Under the pieces are notes generated by a model. That model was not told the origin of the DNA, did not search any database, and saw only the letters and a program-made list of their open reading frames with translations. A program made the translations under genes and the position numbers. From assembly GCF_026341125.1 (NCBI RefSeq), contig NZ_JAPEOR010000001.1, positions 1,364,001 through 1,428,000 on the forward strand: 64,000 bases of DNA. The letters are read 5' to 3'. Positions 1 through 8,468 of this stretch are shown here, in pieces. Source of the DNA: Streptomyces sp. NBC_01142. Its GTDB lineage: Bacteria; Actinomycetota; Actinomycetes; Streptomycetales; Streptomycetaceae. Every line of letters starts with the position of its first letter. Positions within the stretch are counted from its first letter, which is position 1.

Positions 1-1
1 C

Positions 2-76
2 GCCGGCATGTACTTCGACTTCCTCCTGGAGGTACCCAGCACCGGTGCCACTCCGGGTGCCGGAACCGGATCCTAG
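2..76 (+). CDS. 3' end of an unidentified gene
   Basis: The window opens inside a reading frame of 24 codons that ends with TAG at 74-76. The visible tail reads AGMYFDFLLEVPSTG followed by a Gly/Thr-rich end. It is too short to identify. A CCCTG unit repeated four times lies just downstream at 93-112, before the next gene. Confidence 0.4.
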   Translation, partial: AGMYFDFLLEVPSTGATPGAGTGS

Positions 77-184
77 ACACCCTGGCTCCGCGCCCTGCCC
101 TGCCCTGCCCTGCCCTCCCCGCCCACCGGTGCCCGGCCCCGGAATCCTGTGGTGCCCGTGCCCGGCGGGTGCTGGAATGCGCGG

Positions 185-973
185 ATGGATCACGACGAGG
201 TACTCATGCTGTTCGACCGCCAGATGCGGCAGCGCACCCCCACCCGTACCCGTGCCGACGGTTCCGGGGCGCGGGTCGAACGGGTCGGTGACGTGGTGCG
301 GCAGGTCGGTGCCGACGGCGACTGGAACGGCGTCGTCTGGTCCGGTCTGGACCCGGCCACGGCGGACGCGGCGATCGCGGAGCAGGTGCGGTATTTCTCC
401 TCACAGGGGCGCGAGTTCGAGTGGAAGCTGTACTCCTACGACCGCCCCGACGACCTCGGCGAACGGCTGCGGGCGGCCGGGTTCGTGGCGGAGCCGGAGG
501 AGACCGTGATGGTCGCCGAGGTCCGTGGTCTTCGCACCGCCGTCGACCTGCCCGAGGGCGTAGAGCTGCGGCCGGTGACCGGCCCGGCGGGTGTGGAACT
601 GGTGGCGGACGTGCATGAGCAGGCGTTCGGCACGAGCAGCGCCCGGCTGCGGGAGCAGTTGCTCGCGCAGCTGACGCAGACGCCGGAGACGGTCACGATG
701 GTCGTCGCGACGGCGGACGATCTGCCGGTCTGCGCGGCGCGTATGGAGCTGCACCCGGGCACGGAGTTCGCGAGCCTGTGGGGCGGCGGCACCCTGCCCG
801 CCTGGCGGGGACGGGGTATCTACCGGGCCCTGATCGCCCACCGGGCCGGTATCGCCGCCGAGAGGGGCATCCGCTACCTCCAGGTCGACGCCTCCAGCCA
901 GAGCTGGCCGATTCTGCGGCGGCTGGGGTTCACCCCGCTGAGCACCACCACGCCGTACGTGTACGGGCCCTAG
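185..973 (+). CDS. GNAT family N-acetyltransferase
   Basis: Predicted cytosolic acetyltransferase of 262 residues that would move an acetyl group from acetyl-CoA to an unknown amine. The C-terminal half carries the GNAT acetyl-CoA loop AWRGRGIYRALI (about residues 206-218), then VDASSQSWPILRRLGF, the usual beta5-alpha4 end of the fold. The N-terminal half resembles a second, degenerate GNAT lobe, so this may be a double-GNAT protein. The ATG at 185 (MDHDEVL) is preferred over an upstream GTG at 149, whose extra residues look non-coding. The downstream genes are separated by 200 bases and are probably transcribed independently. The substrate cannot be told from sequence. Confidence 0.8.
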   Translation: MDHDEVLMLFDRQMRQRTPTRTRADGSGARVERVGDVVRQVGADGDWNGVVWSGLDPATADAAIAEQVRYFSSQGREFEWKLYSYDRPDDLGERLRAAGFVAEPEETVMVAEVRGLRTAVDLPEGVELRPVTGPAGVELVADVHEQAFGTSSARLREQLLAQLTQTPETVTMVVATADDLPVCAARMELHPGTEFASLWGGGTLPAWRGRGIYRALIAHRAGIAAERGIRYLQVDASSQSWPILRRLGFTPLSTTTPYVYGP

Positions 974-1018
974 GTGGCCGCCCCGGACGTATCCCTAGTC
1001 CGCCGGCCTTCGTGCGCA

Positions 1019-1148
1019 GGGGGCCTTAGGCCCCGGTCCTCCGCAGGGCGGTTGCGTCTAAGGCCCCCGCCGCCGCGAAGATGCGGCACTCTCCCGATGT
1101 GGCAGGGGCCCCTGGGAAGCGAGAGTTGAGGCATCGCAGGAAGCGATG
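1019..1148 (+). promoter_or_regulatory. structured leader with competing hairpins
   Basis: The 201-base gap between the GNAT gene and the next small ORF holds several inverted repeats. GGGGCC(1020-1025)-TTA-GGCCCC(1029-1034) can form a tight hairpin. The same left arm extended to GGGGGCCTTAG (1019-1029) is also exactly complementary to CTAAGGCCCCC (1058-1068), so the two structures exclude each other. Further downstream are CAGGGGCCCCTG (1103-1114) and CATCGC-N5-GCGATG (1132-1148), the latter ending 13 bases before the GGGAG ribosome-binding site of the small ORF. No U-tract follows either hairpin. Confidence 0.4.
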
Positions 1149-1174
1149 AAGACCTCACCACCAGGGAGTACGAA

Positions 1175-1351
1175 ATGTTCGAGAACGAGATCCGGATCCG
1201 TCAGGCCGAGATGATCCGTGAGGCCGACACCCACCGTCTCGCGCGGCAGGTGCGCCAGGCCCGCCGTTCCGCCAGAAGGTCCGCCAAGAACGCAGGGGAG
1301 GACCGGGTGAGTACGGCGGCGGACAGCGCCCGCTTCGCCCGCGCCGCGTAA
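1175..1351 (+). CDS. small basic protein, 58 aa
   Basis: A 58-residue ORF begins MFENEIRIRQAEMIREADTH and ends with TAA at 1349-1351. Its ribosome-binding site AGGGAG sits 8 bases before the ATG. The first two thirds look like one charged, Arg-rich amphipathic helix (RLARQVRQARRSARRSAK), without Cys motifs or a membrane segment. It lies directly upstream of the LuxR-type regulator, 45 bases away, and could be co-transcribed with it. I recall similar short Arg-rich ORFs in this position in other Streptomyces, but I do not know a function. Codon third positions are mostly G or C, supporting it as coding. Confidence 0.65.
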   Translation: MFENEIRIRQAEMIREADTHRLARQVRQARRSARRSAKNAGEDRVSTAADSARFARAA

Positions 1352-1396
1352 ACCGGCGGACTCGGTGAACCCGACAGACCCGGCGGAAGCGGCGTG

Positions 1397-4300
1397 ATGA
1401 CCGTTGTTCCGATCAAGGGTGCCGCGTTGTCGGACCCCTGTGCGATGCTCGGCGACGTGGAGACCAGGTCTGTAAGCCCCGTGTTCGTCGGCCGCGCCGG
1501 CGAACTGACCGCGCTCACCCATGCGATCGCCCGCGCCGCTTCCGGCGATCCGCAGGCATTGCTCGTCGGCGGTGAGGCCGGAGTCGGCAAGACCCGGCTC
1601 GTGGAGGAGCTGATCAACGAGGCCTGCCGCGGCGATGCTGTCGTCGCGGTCGGCGGATGTGTGGAGATCGGCGCGGACGGACTGCCGTTCGCGCCCTTCT
1701 CCACGGCCCTGCGTACTCTGCACCGCCAGCTGCCGAAGGAACTGGCCGCGGCCGCCGCGGGCCAGGAGGACGAGCTGGCGCGGCTGTTGCCCGAACTGGG
1801 CGACACACCCCGTGGAGAGCACAGCCGGCACGACGAGGAAGGCATGGCGCGCCTCTTCGAGCTCACCGCGCGTCTGCTGGAGCGGATCGCCGCAGACCGC
1901 ACGGTGGTCCTGGTGCTCGAGGACATGCACTGGGCCGACACCTCCACCCGCCATCTCCTCGCCTATCTCTTCCGCACACTGCGCCGCGGCTGTCTCGTCG
2001 TGATCGCGACCTACCGCTCCGACGACGTCCACCGGCGCCACCCACTGCGGCCCTTCCTCGCCGAACTCGACCGGATGCGCTCCGTCCAGCGCATCGAGCT
2101 GACCCGGTTCAACCGCGGCGAGGTCCGTCGCCAGATGGCCGGGATCCTTGCCGCCGAACCGGAACCGGCCATGGTGGACCGGGTCTTCGAGCGCTCCGAC
2201 GGCAATGCCTTCTTCGTCGAGGAGCTCGCCTGCAGCTTCGCCGACAACTGCGCCAACGGCCTGCCCGACTCCCTGCGCGACATCCTTCTCGTACGCATCG
2301 AGGCACTGCCGGAGGACGTCCAGCGGGTGGCGCGGATCGTCGCGGAGGGCGGCTCGACCGTCGAGTACGGACTGCTGTGCGCCGTCGCCGGGCTGCCCGA
2401 GGACGACCTCATCGAGGCGCTGCGGTCCGCCGTGGGCGCCAACATCCTGCTGGCCACGCCGGACGGGGGCGGCTATCGCTTCCGGCACTCCCTGGCGCGC
2501 GAGGCCGTCAGCGACGATCTGCTGCCCGGCGAACGCTCCCGGCTCAACCGCCGTTTCGCCGAGGCACTGGAGGCAGCCCCCACGCTCGTACGGGAGGACG
2601 AGCGCGCGATGCGCCTCGCCACGTACTGGTACCACGCGCACGATGCGGCCAAGGCGCTGCCCGCCGTGCTGAGCGCCTCGGTCGAGGCGCGCCGACGGCA
2701 CGCCTACGCCGAGCAACTGCGGCTGCTCGGCCGGGCGATGGAGCTGTGGGACAGCGCGCCGGACGACGTGCGGGCCGCGCTGCGCCCCGTCGACCACGCG
2801 GAGATCTACCCGCCCTGCGGCTGTGATTCCGCCACCACGCCGCTGCGCTATCTCGATCTGATGGCGGAGGCGTCCGTCGCCGGCCGGCTCTGCGGTGAGC
2901 GCGAAAGCGCGCTGAAGATAGCCAAGCGGGCGCAGCGCCTGGCGGAGTCGGAGGGCGACCCGCTGCGCGCGGCCTGGTTCTCGGTCCAGCGCTCCCGGCT
3001 GGTTTCGTCCCTGGGGCGCGGCGACGGCTGGGCGGAGCTGGAGACCGCGCAGCAGCTGGTGCGCGGACTGCCGCCGTCCGCCGTCCACGCCGAGGTGCTC
3101 GCCGAGGCGGCCGGATGGGGCATGGTGCACGATCCCGGCCCGGGGAGCCTGGAGACGGCCGAGCGCGCCGTGGAGTACGCGCGCATGGTCGGCGAGGAGG
3201 ACACCGAGCTGCGCGCCCGCCTCACGCTCGGCAGCCTCATGGCCGACGCGGGCGACGTCGAGGGCGGGCTCGCCGAGATGTATGCGGTCAAGGAGCGGGT
3301 CATCGCACTCGATCTGGCCGCACACGTGGGTCGCACCCATGTGAATCTGCCGTCCGTGCTCGAGGGGGTGGGCCGCTCGCTGGAGGCGGTGGACATTCTT
3401 GCCCAGGGCATCGAACTCTCCCGCGCATACGGCCTGTTGGACACTGAGGCCTGGGTCTGCACCAATCTGTCCGAGGCGTACGGGTCGCTCGGTCGCTGGG
3501 ACGAAATGGCCGAGGCGGCGGAGCGGGCGCAGCGCATCGCGCTCAGCCCCAAACCACGCGGGTACGCCACCAGTCGGCTCGCCTTCCTGTCGCTGGCCCG
3601 CGGCGACACGGCGAGGGCGGCCGAGTATCTGGAGGCCGCACACACCCACTTCGGGTCCAACGACCCGATGCCGCAGACCTTCCTGCCCCTCCACACACTG
3701 GCGCTGGGCGTTGCCGTGGCACAGGGGCGTGTGCTGGACGCCCGGGCGGAGTTCGAGCGGGCGGCGACGGCGGGCTTCCCGCCGGGTACCCAGCGGTACG
3801 CCTGGCCACTGCTGCGCGCCGCCGCCGCGCTGGAGGCCGATACGCGTGGTCTGCCCGCCGCGGAGGCGGGCCGCGCCGAGGCACTGGAGCGGATCCGCAA
3901 GGTGGCCAGGACCGTGGTCACCGCGGTTCCGGTGTGGCTGGCCCATGAGCAGTGGGTCCGCGCGGAGCTGCTGCGCGCCGGAGGCGAGGACACGGCAGTC
4001 GACTGGGCTGAGGCGGGTGCCGCGTTCGCGCCGCTGGACCGCCCCTACGACCTGGCGAGAGTCCGTCACCGCTGGGCGGAGGCCTTGCTGCAGTCGGGCA
4101 CGGGCGCCCCGAACCGCGCGCAGGCCGCCGAACTACTGCGCCAGGCCCAGGACACGGCCGTTCGGCTGGGCGCCCGCCCGCTGGCCGAGGACATCGCCCT
4201 GCTCGCCCAGCGTGCCCGCATCTCCCTGACCGCCGACTCCGCGCCCCTGTCCTGCCCGTCGTCCGACTCCGGCCCTGCCCTCGGACTGACCCCGCGCGAA

Positions 4301-4498
4301 GAGGACGTACTGCGCCTGGTCGCTGCGGGCCGCAGTAACCGCCAGATCGCCGAGGAGCTCTACATCTCCCCGAAGACGGCGAGCGTCCATGTCTCCAACA
4401 TCCTGGCCAAACTCGGCGTCTCGGGCCGTGGCGAGGCGGCGGCCCTGGCCCACCGGCTGAGGCTGTTCCCGGACGCGGTGAGCGAGGCGACGGCCTGA
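1397..4498 (+). CDS. LuxR family transcriptional regulator with AAA ATPase (LAL type)
   Basis: Large 1033-residue regulator of the MalT/LAL class. The N-terminal NTPase has a Walker A at residues 58-66 (GGEAGVGKT) and a Walker B (VVLVLEDMHWAD) about 110 residues later. A long alpha-solenoid, TPR-like middle follows. The C-terminus is a LuxR helix-turn-helix starting LGLTPREEDVLRLVAAG and ending near the last residue. Such proteins bind ATP and usually a small-molecule or protein inducer before activating transcription. A GTG at 1394 directly precedes the ATG at 1397; GGAAG at 1385-1389 suits the ATG better. The gene converges with the DUF6191 gene, with two bases between the stop codons. The target genes are unknown. 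Confidence 0.88.
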   Translation: MTVVPIKGAALSDPCAMLGDVETRSVSPVFVGRAGELTALTHAIARAASGDPQALLVGGEAGVGKTRLVEELINEACRGDAVVAVGGCVEIGADGLPFAPFSTALRTLHRQLPKELAAAAAGQEDELARLLPELGDTPRGEHSRHDEEGMARLFELTARLLERIAADRTVVLVLEDMHWADTSTRHLLAYLFRTLRRGCLVVIATYRSDDVHRRHPLRPFLAELDRMRSVQRIELTRFNRGEVRRQMAGILAAEPEPAMVDRVFERSDGNAFFVEELACSFADNCANGLPDSLRDILLVRIEALPEDVQRVARIVAEGGSTVEYGLLCAVAGLPEDDLIEALRSAVGANILLATPDGGGYRFRHSLAREAVSDDLLPGERSRLNRRFAEALEAAPTLVREDERAMRLATYWYHAHDAAKALPAVLSASVEARRRHAYAEQLRLLGRAMELWDSAPDDVRAALRPVDHAEIYPPCGCDSATTPLRYLDLMAEASVAGRLCGERESALKIAKRAQRLAESEGDPLRAAWFSVQRSRLVSSLGRGDGWAELETAQQLVRGLPPSAVHAEVLAEAAGWGMVHDPGPGSLETAERAVEYARMVGEEDTELRARLTLGSLMADAGDVEGGLAEMYAVKERVIALDLAAHVGRTHVNLPSVLEGVGRSLEAVDILAQGIELSRAYGLLDTEAWVCTNLSEAYGSLGRWDEMAEAAERAQRIALSPKPRGYATSRLAFLSLARGDTARAAEYLEAAHTHFGSNDPMPQTFLPLHTLALGVAVAQGRVLDARAEFERAATAGFPPGTQRYAWPLLRAAAALEADTRGLPAAEAGRAEALERIRKVARTVVTAVPVWLAHEQWVRAELLRAGGEDTAVDWAEAGAAFAPLDRPYDLARVRHRWAEALLQSGTGAPNRAQAAELLRQAQDTAVRLGARPLAEDIALLAQRARISLTADSAPLSCPSSDSGPALGLTPREEDVLRLVAAGRSNRQIAEELYISPKTASVHVSNILAKLGVSGRGEAAALAHRLRLFPDAVSEATA

Positions 4499-4500
4499 CG

Positions 4501-4908
4501 TCAGGAGGCCCGACCACGCCGGGTCGCCGTGCCCGCACCTTGGCCCGGCACCTGGTCGGCGCCGTCGTCCGGTATCTGGTCCGGGCCCTCGTTCCGTACC
4601 TGGCCCGGTACCTCGTCCGGCACGTGGTCCGCGCCGTCGTCCGGTATCTGGTCCGCGCCCTCGTCCCGTACCTCGTCCGGCACCGGGTCCCGGCCCACGT
4701 CCGGGCCGTCGTCCCCGGGGAGCTTGCCCGGGCCGCCGGCCGGGTTCTCCTTCGGTGGGCGGATCGAGACCTTGCCCGAGGTCAGGTCTATCGGGCCGCG
4801 GCTCGGGTCGTTGTCGCCCGTGTCGGACCTCGTCAGCGCCAGGCGGTTCCGCTCCTCATCGGTATGTCTGCGGCCCGGCGCAAAGAACTCGTCGAAAGCG
4901 TTGAACAC
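4501..4908 (-). CDS. DUF6191 domain protein with acidic repeat tail
   Basis: A 135-residue protein starting at GTG 4908 (VFNAFDEFFAPGRRHTDEER), 14 bases after the stop of the upstream sugar-dehydrogenase gene, so probably the second gene of that operon. The first 60 residues match the DUF6191 pattern I know from actinobacteria (FFAPGRRHTDEERNRLAL, then GPIDLTSGKV). The rest is an unusual run of DQIPDDGAD / PDEVPGQVRN-type units, strongly acidic and Pro-rich, encoded by imperfect DNA repeats. It is likely disordered. Function unknown. Confidence 0.7.
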   Translation of the reverse strand: MFNAFDEFFAPGRRHTDEERNRLALTRSDTGDNDPSRGPIDLTSGKVSIRPPKENPAGGPGKLPGDDGPDVGRDPVPDEVRDEGADQIPDDGADHVPDEVPGQVRNEGPDQIPDDGADQVPGQGAGTATRRGRAS

Positions 4909-4922
4909 AGGCTGCTCACCCC

Positions 4923-6095
4923 TTACTTCACCTCCAGCTGGAGGATCTTGTCGTCCCCCGGCTCGGGTGTGCCCCGGGTGTCCGTCTCGCTGGTGACGAG
5001 CCAGACCTTGTCGCCGCCCGCGGACAGGACCGTGCGCAGGCGCCCGTGCTTCTCTTCGAGGAACGCCTGGGGCTCCGCCAAGGGTTCCGCACCCGCCAGA
5101 GGAATTCGCCAGAGCCGCTTGCCCTGCAGCGCCGCCATCCAGATCGACCCCTCGGCGTAGGCGATTCCGCTCGGCGAGGCCTCCGACGTACGCCACTCCG
5201 CCACCGGATCCACGAAGCCCGCCTTGCCGCCCTTGCCCTCCACCTCCGGCCAGCCGTAGTTCTTGCCGGGCTCAATGAGATTGAGCTCGTCCCACGTCTC
5301 CTGGCCGAACTCCGCCGCCCACAGCCGCTTCTCGGAGTCCCAGGCGATTCCCTGCACATTGCGGTGGCCGTAGGAGTAGACGACCGAGTCGGCCTCCGGA
5401 TTGCCGTGCACCGGCTGGCCGTCCGGGGTCATCCGCAGGATCTTGCCGCCCAGTGACTTCTTGTCCTGCGCGAGCCCCGTCTCACCCGTCTCGCCCGTGC
5501 CCGCGTAGAGCATCTTGTCCGGGCCGAACGCGATCCTCCCTCCGTTGTGGATGACGCCCTTGGGGATGCCCCTCAGGATCGTGTCCGGGGCGCCCAACTG
5601 CTGCCCGGCCGGCTTCTCCTCGCCGTACAGCATGCGGGCGATGCGGTTGTCCGACTCGGTGGTGAAGTACGCGTACACCTGATGGTCCGAGGCGAACGAG
5701 GGAGAGACGGCCAGACCCAGCAGCCCGCCCTCGCCCGCAGGCGAGACCCCGGGCACCGAGCCGATCACGGTCTTCTTGCCGCTCTCCACGTCGACCCGGC
5801 TGATGGTCCCCTCGTCGCGCGAGCCGACCAGCAGATCGCCGTCGGGCAGCGCGGCCACACCCCACGGCGACTTGAGATTCTCGGTCAGCGTGGACACCAC
5901 CTTCACCGAGCCCTTGGCGGGCGGCCCGGTGGGGCTCGGAGCACCGCCCGTCCCGGAGGCGGGGGCGGAGGGGGCCGGGGCGGTGGACGTCGCCCCTTCC
6001 TGATCCGCCGGATCCTTCCCGTCGCCGGACGAGCACCCGGCGACGAGCACCAGCACGGCAGCGGCCAACACGGCCGTCACAGCAGGACGTTGCAC
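4923..6095 (-). CDS. PQQ-dependent sugar dehydrogenase (GSDH family) lipoprotein
   Basis: A 390-residue exported protein related to soluble glucose/sorbosone dehydrogenases, which oxidise sugars with pyrroloquinoline quinone on a six-bladed propeller. It starts at GTG 6095 behind AAGGGA. The signal peptide ends in the lipobox VAGC (Cys21), predicting a lipid anchor on the outer face of the membrane. Family motifs are visible: SPWGVAALPDGDLLV at the start of the propeller, VIHNGGRIAFGPDKMLY with the catalytic-region His, and SYGHRNVQGIAWD. No PQQ biosynthesis genes are in the window, so the cofactor, or a loss of catalysis, is an open question. Confidence 0.85.
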   Translation of the reverse strand: MQRPAVTAVLAAAVLVLVAGCSSGDGKDPADQEGATSTAPAPSAPASGTGGAPSPTGPPAKGSVKVVSTLTENLKSPWGVAALPDGDLLVGSRDEGTISRVDVESGKKTVIGSVPGVSPAGEGGLLGLAVSPSFASDHQVYAYFTTESDNRIARMLYGEEKPAGQQLGAPDTILRGIPKGVIHNGGRIAFGPDKMLYAGTGETGETGLAQDKKSLGGKILRMTPDGQPVHGNPEADSVVYSYGHRNVQGIAWDSEKRLWAAEFGQETWDELNLIEPGKNYGWPEVEGKGGKAGFVDPVAEWRTSEASPSGIAYAEGSIWMAALQGKRLWRIPLAGAEPLAEPQAFLEEKHGRLRTVLSAGGDKVWLVTSETDTRGTPEPGDDKILQLEVK

Positions 6096-6204
6096 AGTTC
6101 TGATCCCTTCGACGGCGGCTTGAGCTGCCTGACTACTGTTCTTACACCGCCCGCGTGCTCCAGGTTCCCGATCCTCCGAGAAGATCCTGGAGGCAACCGA
6201 CGCC

Positions 6205-7203
6205 TCAGTCCCACGAACCCCGCGCCGGCGGCAGCCGCGCAATCTCCGCCACGTCGTACGCCGTCAGCTCCACTTCCGCGGCCCCCGCGTTCTGAACCGC
6301 CCACTCCTCCCGCTTCGCCCCCGGTACCGGCACCACGTTCCGCCCCCGCCCCAGCACCCATGCCAGCGCCACCCGCGCCGGAGTCGTCCCCGGCCCGTGC
6401 TGCTGTGCGATCCGCCGCAGCCCGGCCACCACCGGCTGGTTCGCCGCCATCATCTCGGCCGTGAACCGCGGGTGCCGCGCCCGCACGTCCTCCGGCTCGA
6501 AGCCCTGGCCGGGCGTGAGCGTCCCCGTCAGGAACCCGTTCCCCAGCGGCATCGCCGCCAGGAACCCCACTCCGCGCGCCTCGCACCACGGCAGCAGCCG
6601 CTCCAGCGCCTCCGGCGACCACACCGACAGCTCGGCCTGTACCGCGCTGACCGGGAACACCTGCTGTACCCGCTCCAGCTGCCGGATCGTTCCCTCGTGC
6701 AGATGTGCCCCTGAGCGGCGCGAAGCGCGTGCCCCCACCGCGCACATCCCGAGCGCCCGCACTTTCCCGGCGCCCACCAGCTCCGCCATCGCGCCCCAGG
6801 TCTCCTCGACCGGAACCTCCGGATCCGGCCGGTGCAGCTGATACAGGTCGATCACATCGGTCTGCAGCCGGCGCAGCGAGGCGTCGCAGGCCCGCTTCAC
6901 ATACCCGGGCCGCCCATTGGCCACCACATGCTGTTCGCCCACGAGCAGCCCGACCTTCGTCGATACGAAGGCGTCGCTGCGCCGCTCCTTGAGGACCCGG
7001 CCGAGCAGCAGCTCATTGGTGAACGGCCCGTACATGTCGGCCGTGTCCAGCAGGCTGGAGCCGGCGTCGAGCGCGGCGTGCACCGTCCTCAGCGACCGGT
7101 CCCCGCGCTGCTGCGAGCTGCTGTATGCCCAGCTCATCGGCATACAGCCCAGCCCGATCGCGCCCACTTCGAGAGCCGCCGCACCGATTGTCCTGCGCTC
7201 CAA
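6205..7203 (-). CDS. aldo/keto reductase
   Basis: A 332-residue NADP(H)-dependent oxidoreductase of the AKR TIM-barrel family. The catalytic tetrad is intact: Asp53 and Tyr58 (LLDTADMYG), Lys83 (STKVG) and His124 (LHRPDP). Translation appears to start at TTG 7203, since AAAGGAGG lies 11 bases upstream and no ATG fits (the first in-frame Met is at residue 21, inside the barrel). It is divergent from the hydroxyacid dehydrogenase, with 75 bases between the starts. The substrate is unknown. Confidence 0.87.
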   Translation of the reverse strand: MERRTIGAAALEVGAIGLGCMPMSWAYSSSQQRGDRSLRTVHAALDAGSSLLDTADMYGPFTNELLLGRVLKERRSDAFVSTKVGLLVGEQHVVANGRPGYVKRACDASLRRLQTDVIDLYQLHRPDPEVPVEETWGAMAELVGAGKVRALGMCAVGARASRRSGAHLHEGTIRQLERVQQVFPVSAVQAELSVWSPEALERLLPWCEARGVGFLAAMPLGNGFLTGTLTPGQGFEPEDVRARHPRFTAEMMAANQPVVAGLRRIAQQHGPGTTPARVALAWVLGRGRNVVPVPGAKREEWAVQNAGAAEVELTAYDVAEIARLPPARGSWD

Positions 7204-7278
7204 CTGCCCGTACCCCTCCTTTGGCCGCTCCCCAAACTAACCAATGCGGACCGCGGCCCTTCGCATAGCCTCCTGACC

Positions 7279-8229
7279 ATGACTGCAGACGTGTGGCTCC
7301 CGTTTCCGGCCGACGAGATCGAAGGGCTCCCCGCCCCCGCGGACTCGGGTCTCAACTACCTCTTCTGGGACGGCGGTCCGGACTTTCCCGCCGACCCCGC
7401 CGACTGTGTCTTCTATGCCGTTCCGTATATGAAGGGCACAGAGGTCGCGGTGCGCCCGCTGGCCGCGATGACGTCCGTAGCTGTTGTCCAGACCCTCTCC
7501 GCCGGGATCGACCATGTGGAGCCGGGGCTCGGCTCACTGCCCGCCGGCGTACGCCTGTGCAATGCCAAGGGCGTCCACGAGGCGTCCACCGCCGAGCTCA
7601 CCATTGCCCTGATCCTTGCTTCGCTGCGCGGCATCCCCGGCTTCGTGCGCGGTCAGGACAGGGAGGAGTGGCGGTCCGGCTTCTACCCGGCGCTCGCCGA
7701 CAAGTCGGTGCTCATCGTCGGGTACGGATCGATCGGCGCCGCCATCGAGGACCGGCTCGCACCCTTCGAGTGCGCGCGGGTGGCGCGCGTCGCGCGCTCT
7801 GCACGCGCTACGGAGCGCGGCGAAGTGCGCGCACTCGCCGATCTGCCTGCCCTGCTCCCGGACGCGGATGTCGTCATCCTCTCCACGCCGCTCACGGAGC
7901 AGACGAAGGGCCTGGTGAACGCCGGTTTCCTGGCCCGGATGAAGGACGGGGCGCTGCTGGTGAATGTTGCGCGCGGCCCGGTCGTCGACACGAAGGCCCT
8001 GCTCGCGGCGGTGGAGACCGGACGCATCACCGCTGCCCTCGATGTCACCGACCCGGAGCCACTGCCCGCAGGACACCCCCTGTGGCACTCCCCGGGCGTC
8101 CTCATCAGCCCCCATGTGGGCGGCTCCACCTCGGCGTTCATGCCGCGCGCCAAGCGACTGCTCGCCGGACAGCTCAGCCGGTTCGCCGCGAAGGAGCCGC
8201 TGCGCAACGTGGTGCTGACGACCGGTTAG
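7279..8229 (+). CDS. D-isomer-specific 2-hydroxyacid dehydrogenase
   Basis: A 316-residue NAD(P)-dependent dehydrogenase. The Rossmann motif GYGSIGAAIE lies mid-protein, followed by the catalytic Arg in NVARGPVVD, the Glu in TDPEPLPAGHPLW and the His in LISPHVGGST. It probably interconverts a 2-keto acid and a D-2-hydroxy acid. It starts at ATG 7279 with a weak ribosome-binding site (TCCTGACC region). It shares a 75-base divergent promoter with the aldo/keto reductase. It is shorter than the SerA encoded further on and lacks an ACT domain. Confidence 0.88.
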   Translation: MTADVWLPFPADEIEGLPAPADSGLNYLFWDGGPDFPADPADCVFYAVPYMKGTEVAVRPLAAMTSVAVVQTLSAGIDHVEPGLGSLPAGVRLCNAKGVHEASTAELTIALILASLRGIPGFVRGQDREEWRSGFYPALADKSVLIVGYGSIGAAIEDRLAPFECARVARVARSARATERGEVRALADLPALLPDADVVILSTPLTEQTKGLVNAGFLARMKDGALLVNVARGPVVDTKALLAAVETGRITAALDVTDPEPLPAGHPLWHSPGVLISPHVGGSTSAFMPRAKRLLAGQLSRFAAKEPLRNVVLTTG

Positions 8230-8338
8230 AGGCCCGCCCGCGGGACCGTCCCGGGCGCCCGCTCTGGGCCCTCCCCGGGCTGTTCGGGAACTCTTCGAAG
8301 TCACCCGGATGCACCGCGTGCCGACAACGCTGCCAACC

Positions 8339-8391
8339 GTCACGCAGAGTAGAGGGACTATGTCCCTAAGTGACGATACTGGTGTATCGTC
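8339..8391 (+). promoter_or_regulatory. operator cluster before the GGDEF gene, including a BldD-like box
   Basis: Three elements lie in the 239-base gap before the GGDEF gene. GTCACGCAGAGTAGA (8339-8353) fits the published BldD consensus (nTnACnCWGnGTnAn) at all fixed positions except the last A. AGGGAC-TAT-GTCCCT (8353-8367) and GACGATAC-TGGT-GTATCGTC (8372-8391) are perfect inverted repeats. BldD, with c-di-GMP as co-ligand, is known to control diguanylate cyclase genes in Streptomyces, so a box here is plausible. Binding is inferred only. Confidence 0.45.
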
Positions 8392-8468
8392 CCGACCTGG
8401 GGGCTGCACTGAGGCAAGGGGCGTCGCTGGGGTGCGGCCTGACTGCCGATCAGACTTCGAGGGGGGCG

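Noticed and set aside
93..112. CCCTG repeated four times
   Set aside because: Too short to be meaningful beyond chance slippage in GC-rich DNA.
1058..4069. A 1003-residue minus-strand frame opposite the LuxR-type regulator
   Set aside because: Composition is Arg/Gly/Ala-rich without motifs; the plus-strand gene has clear Walker and LuxR domains.
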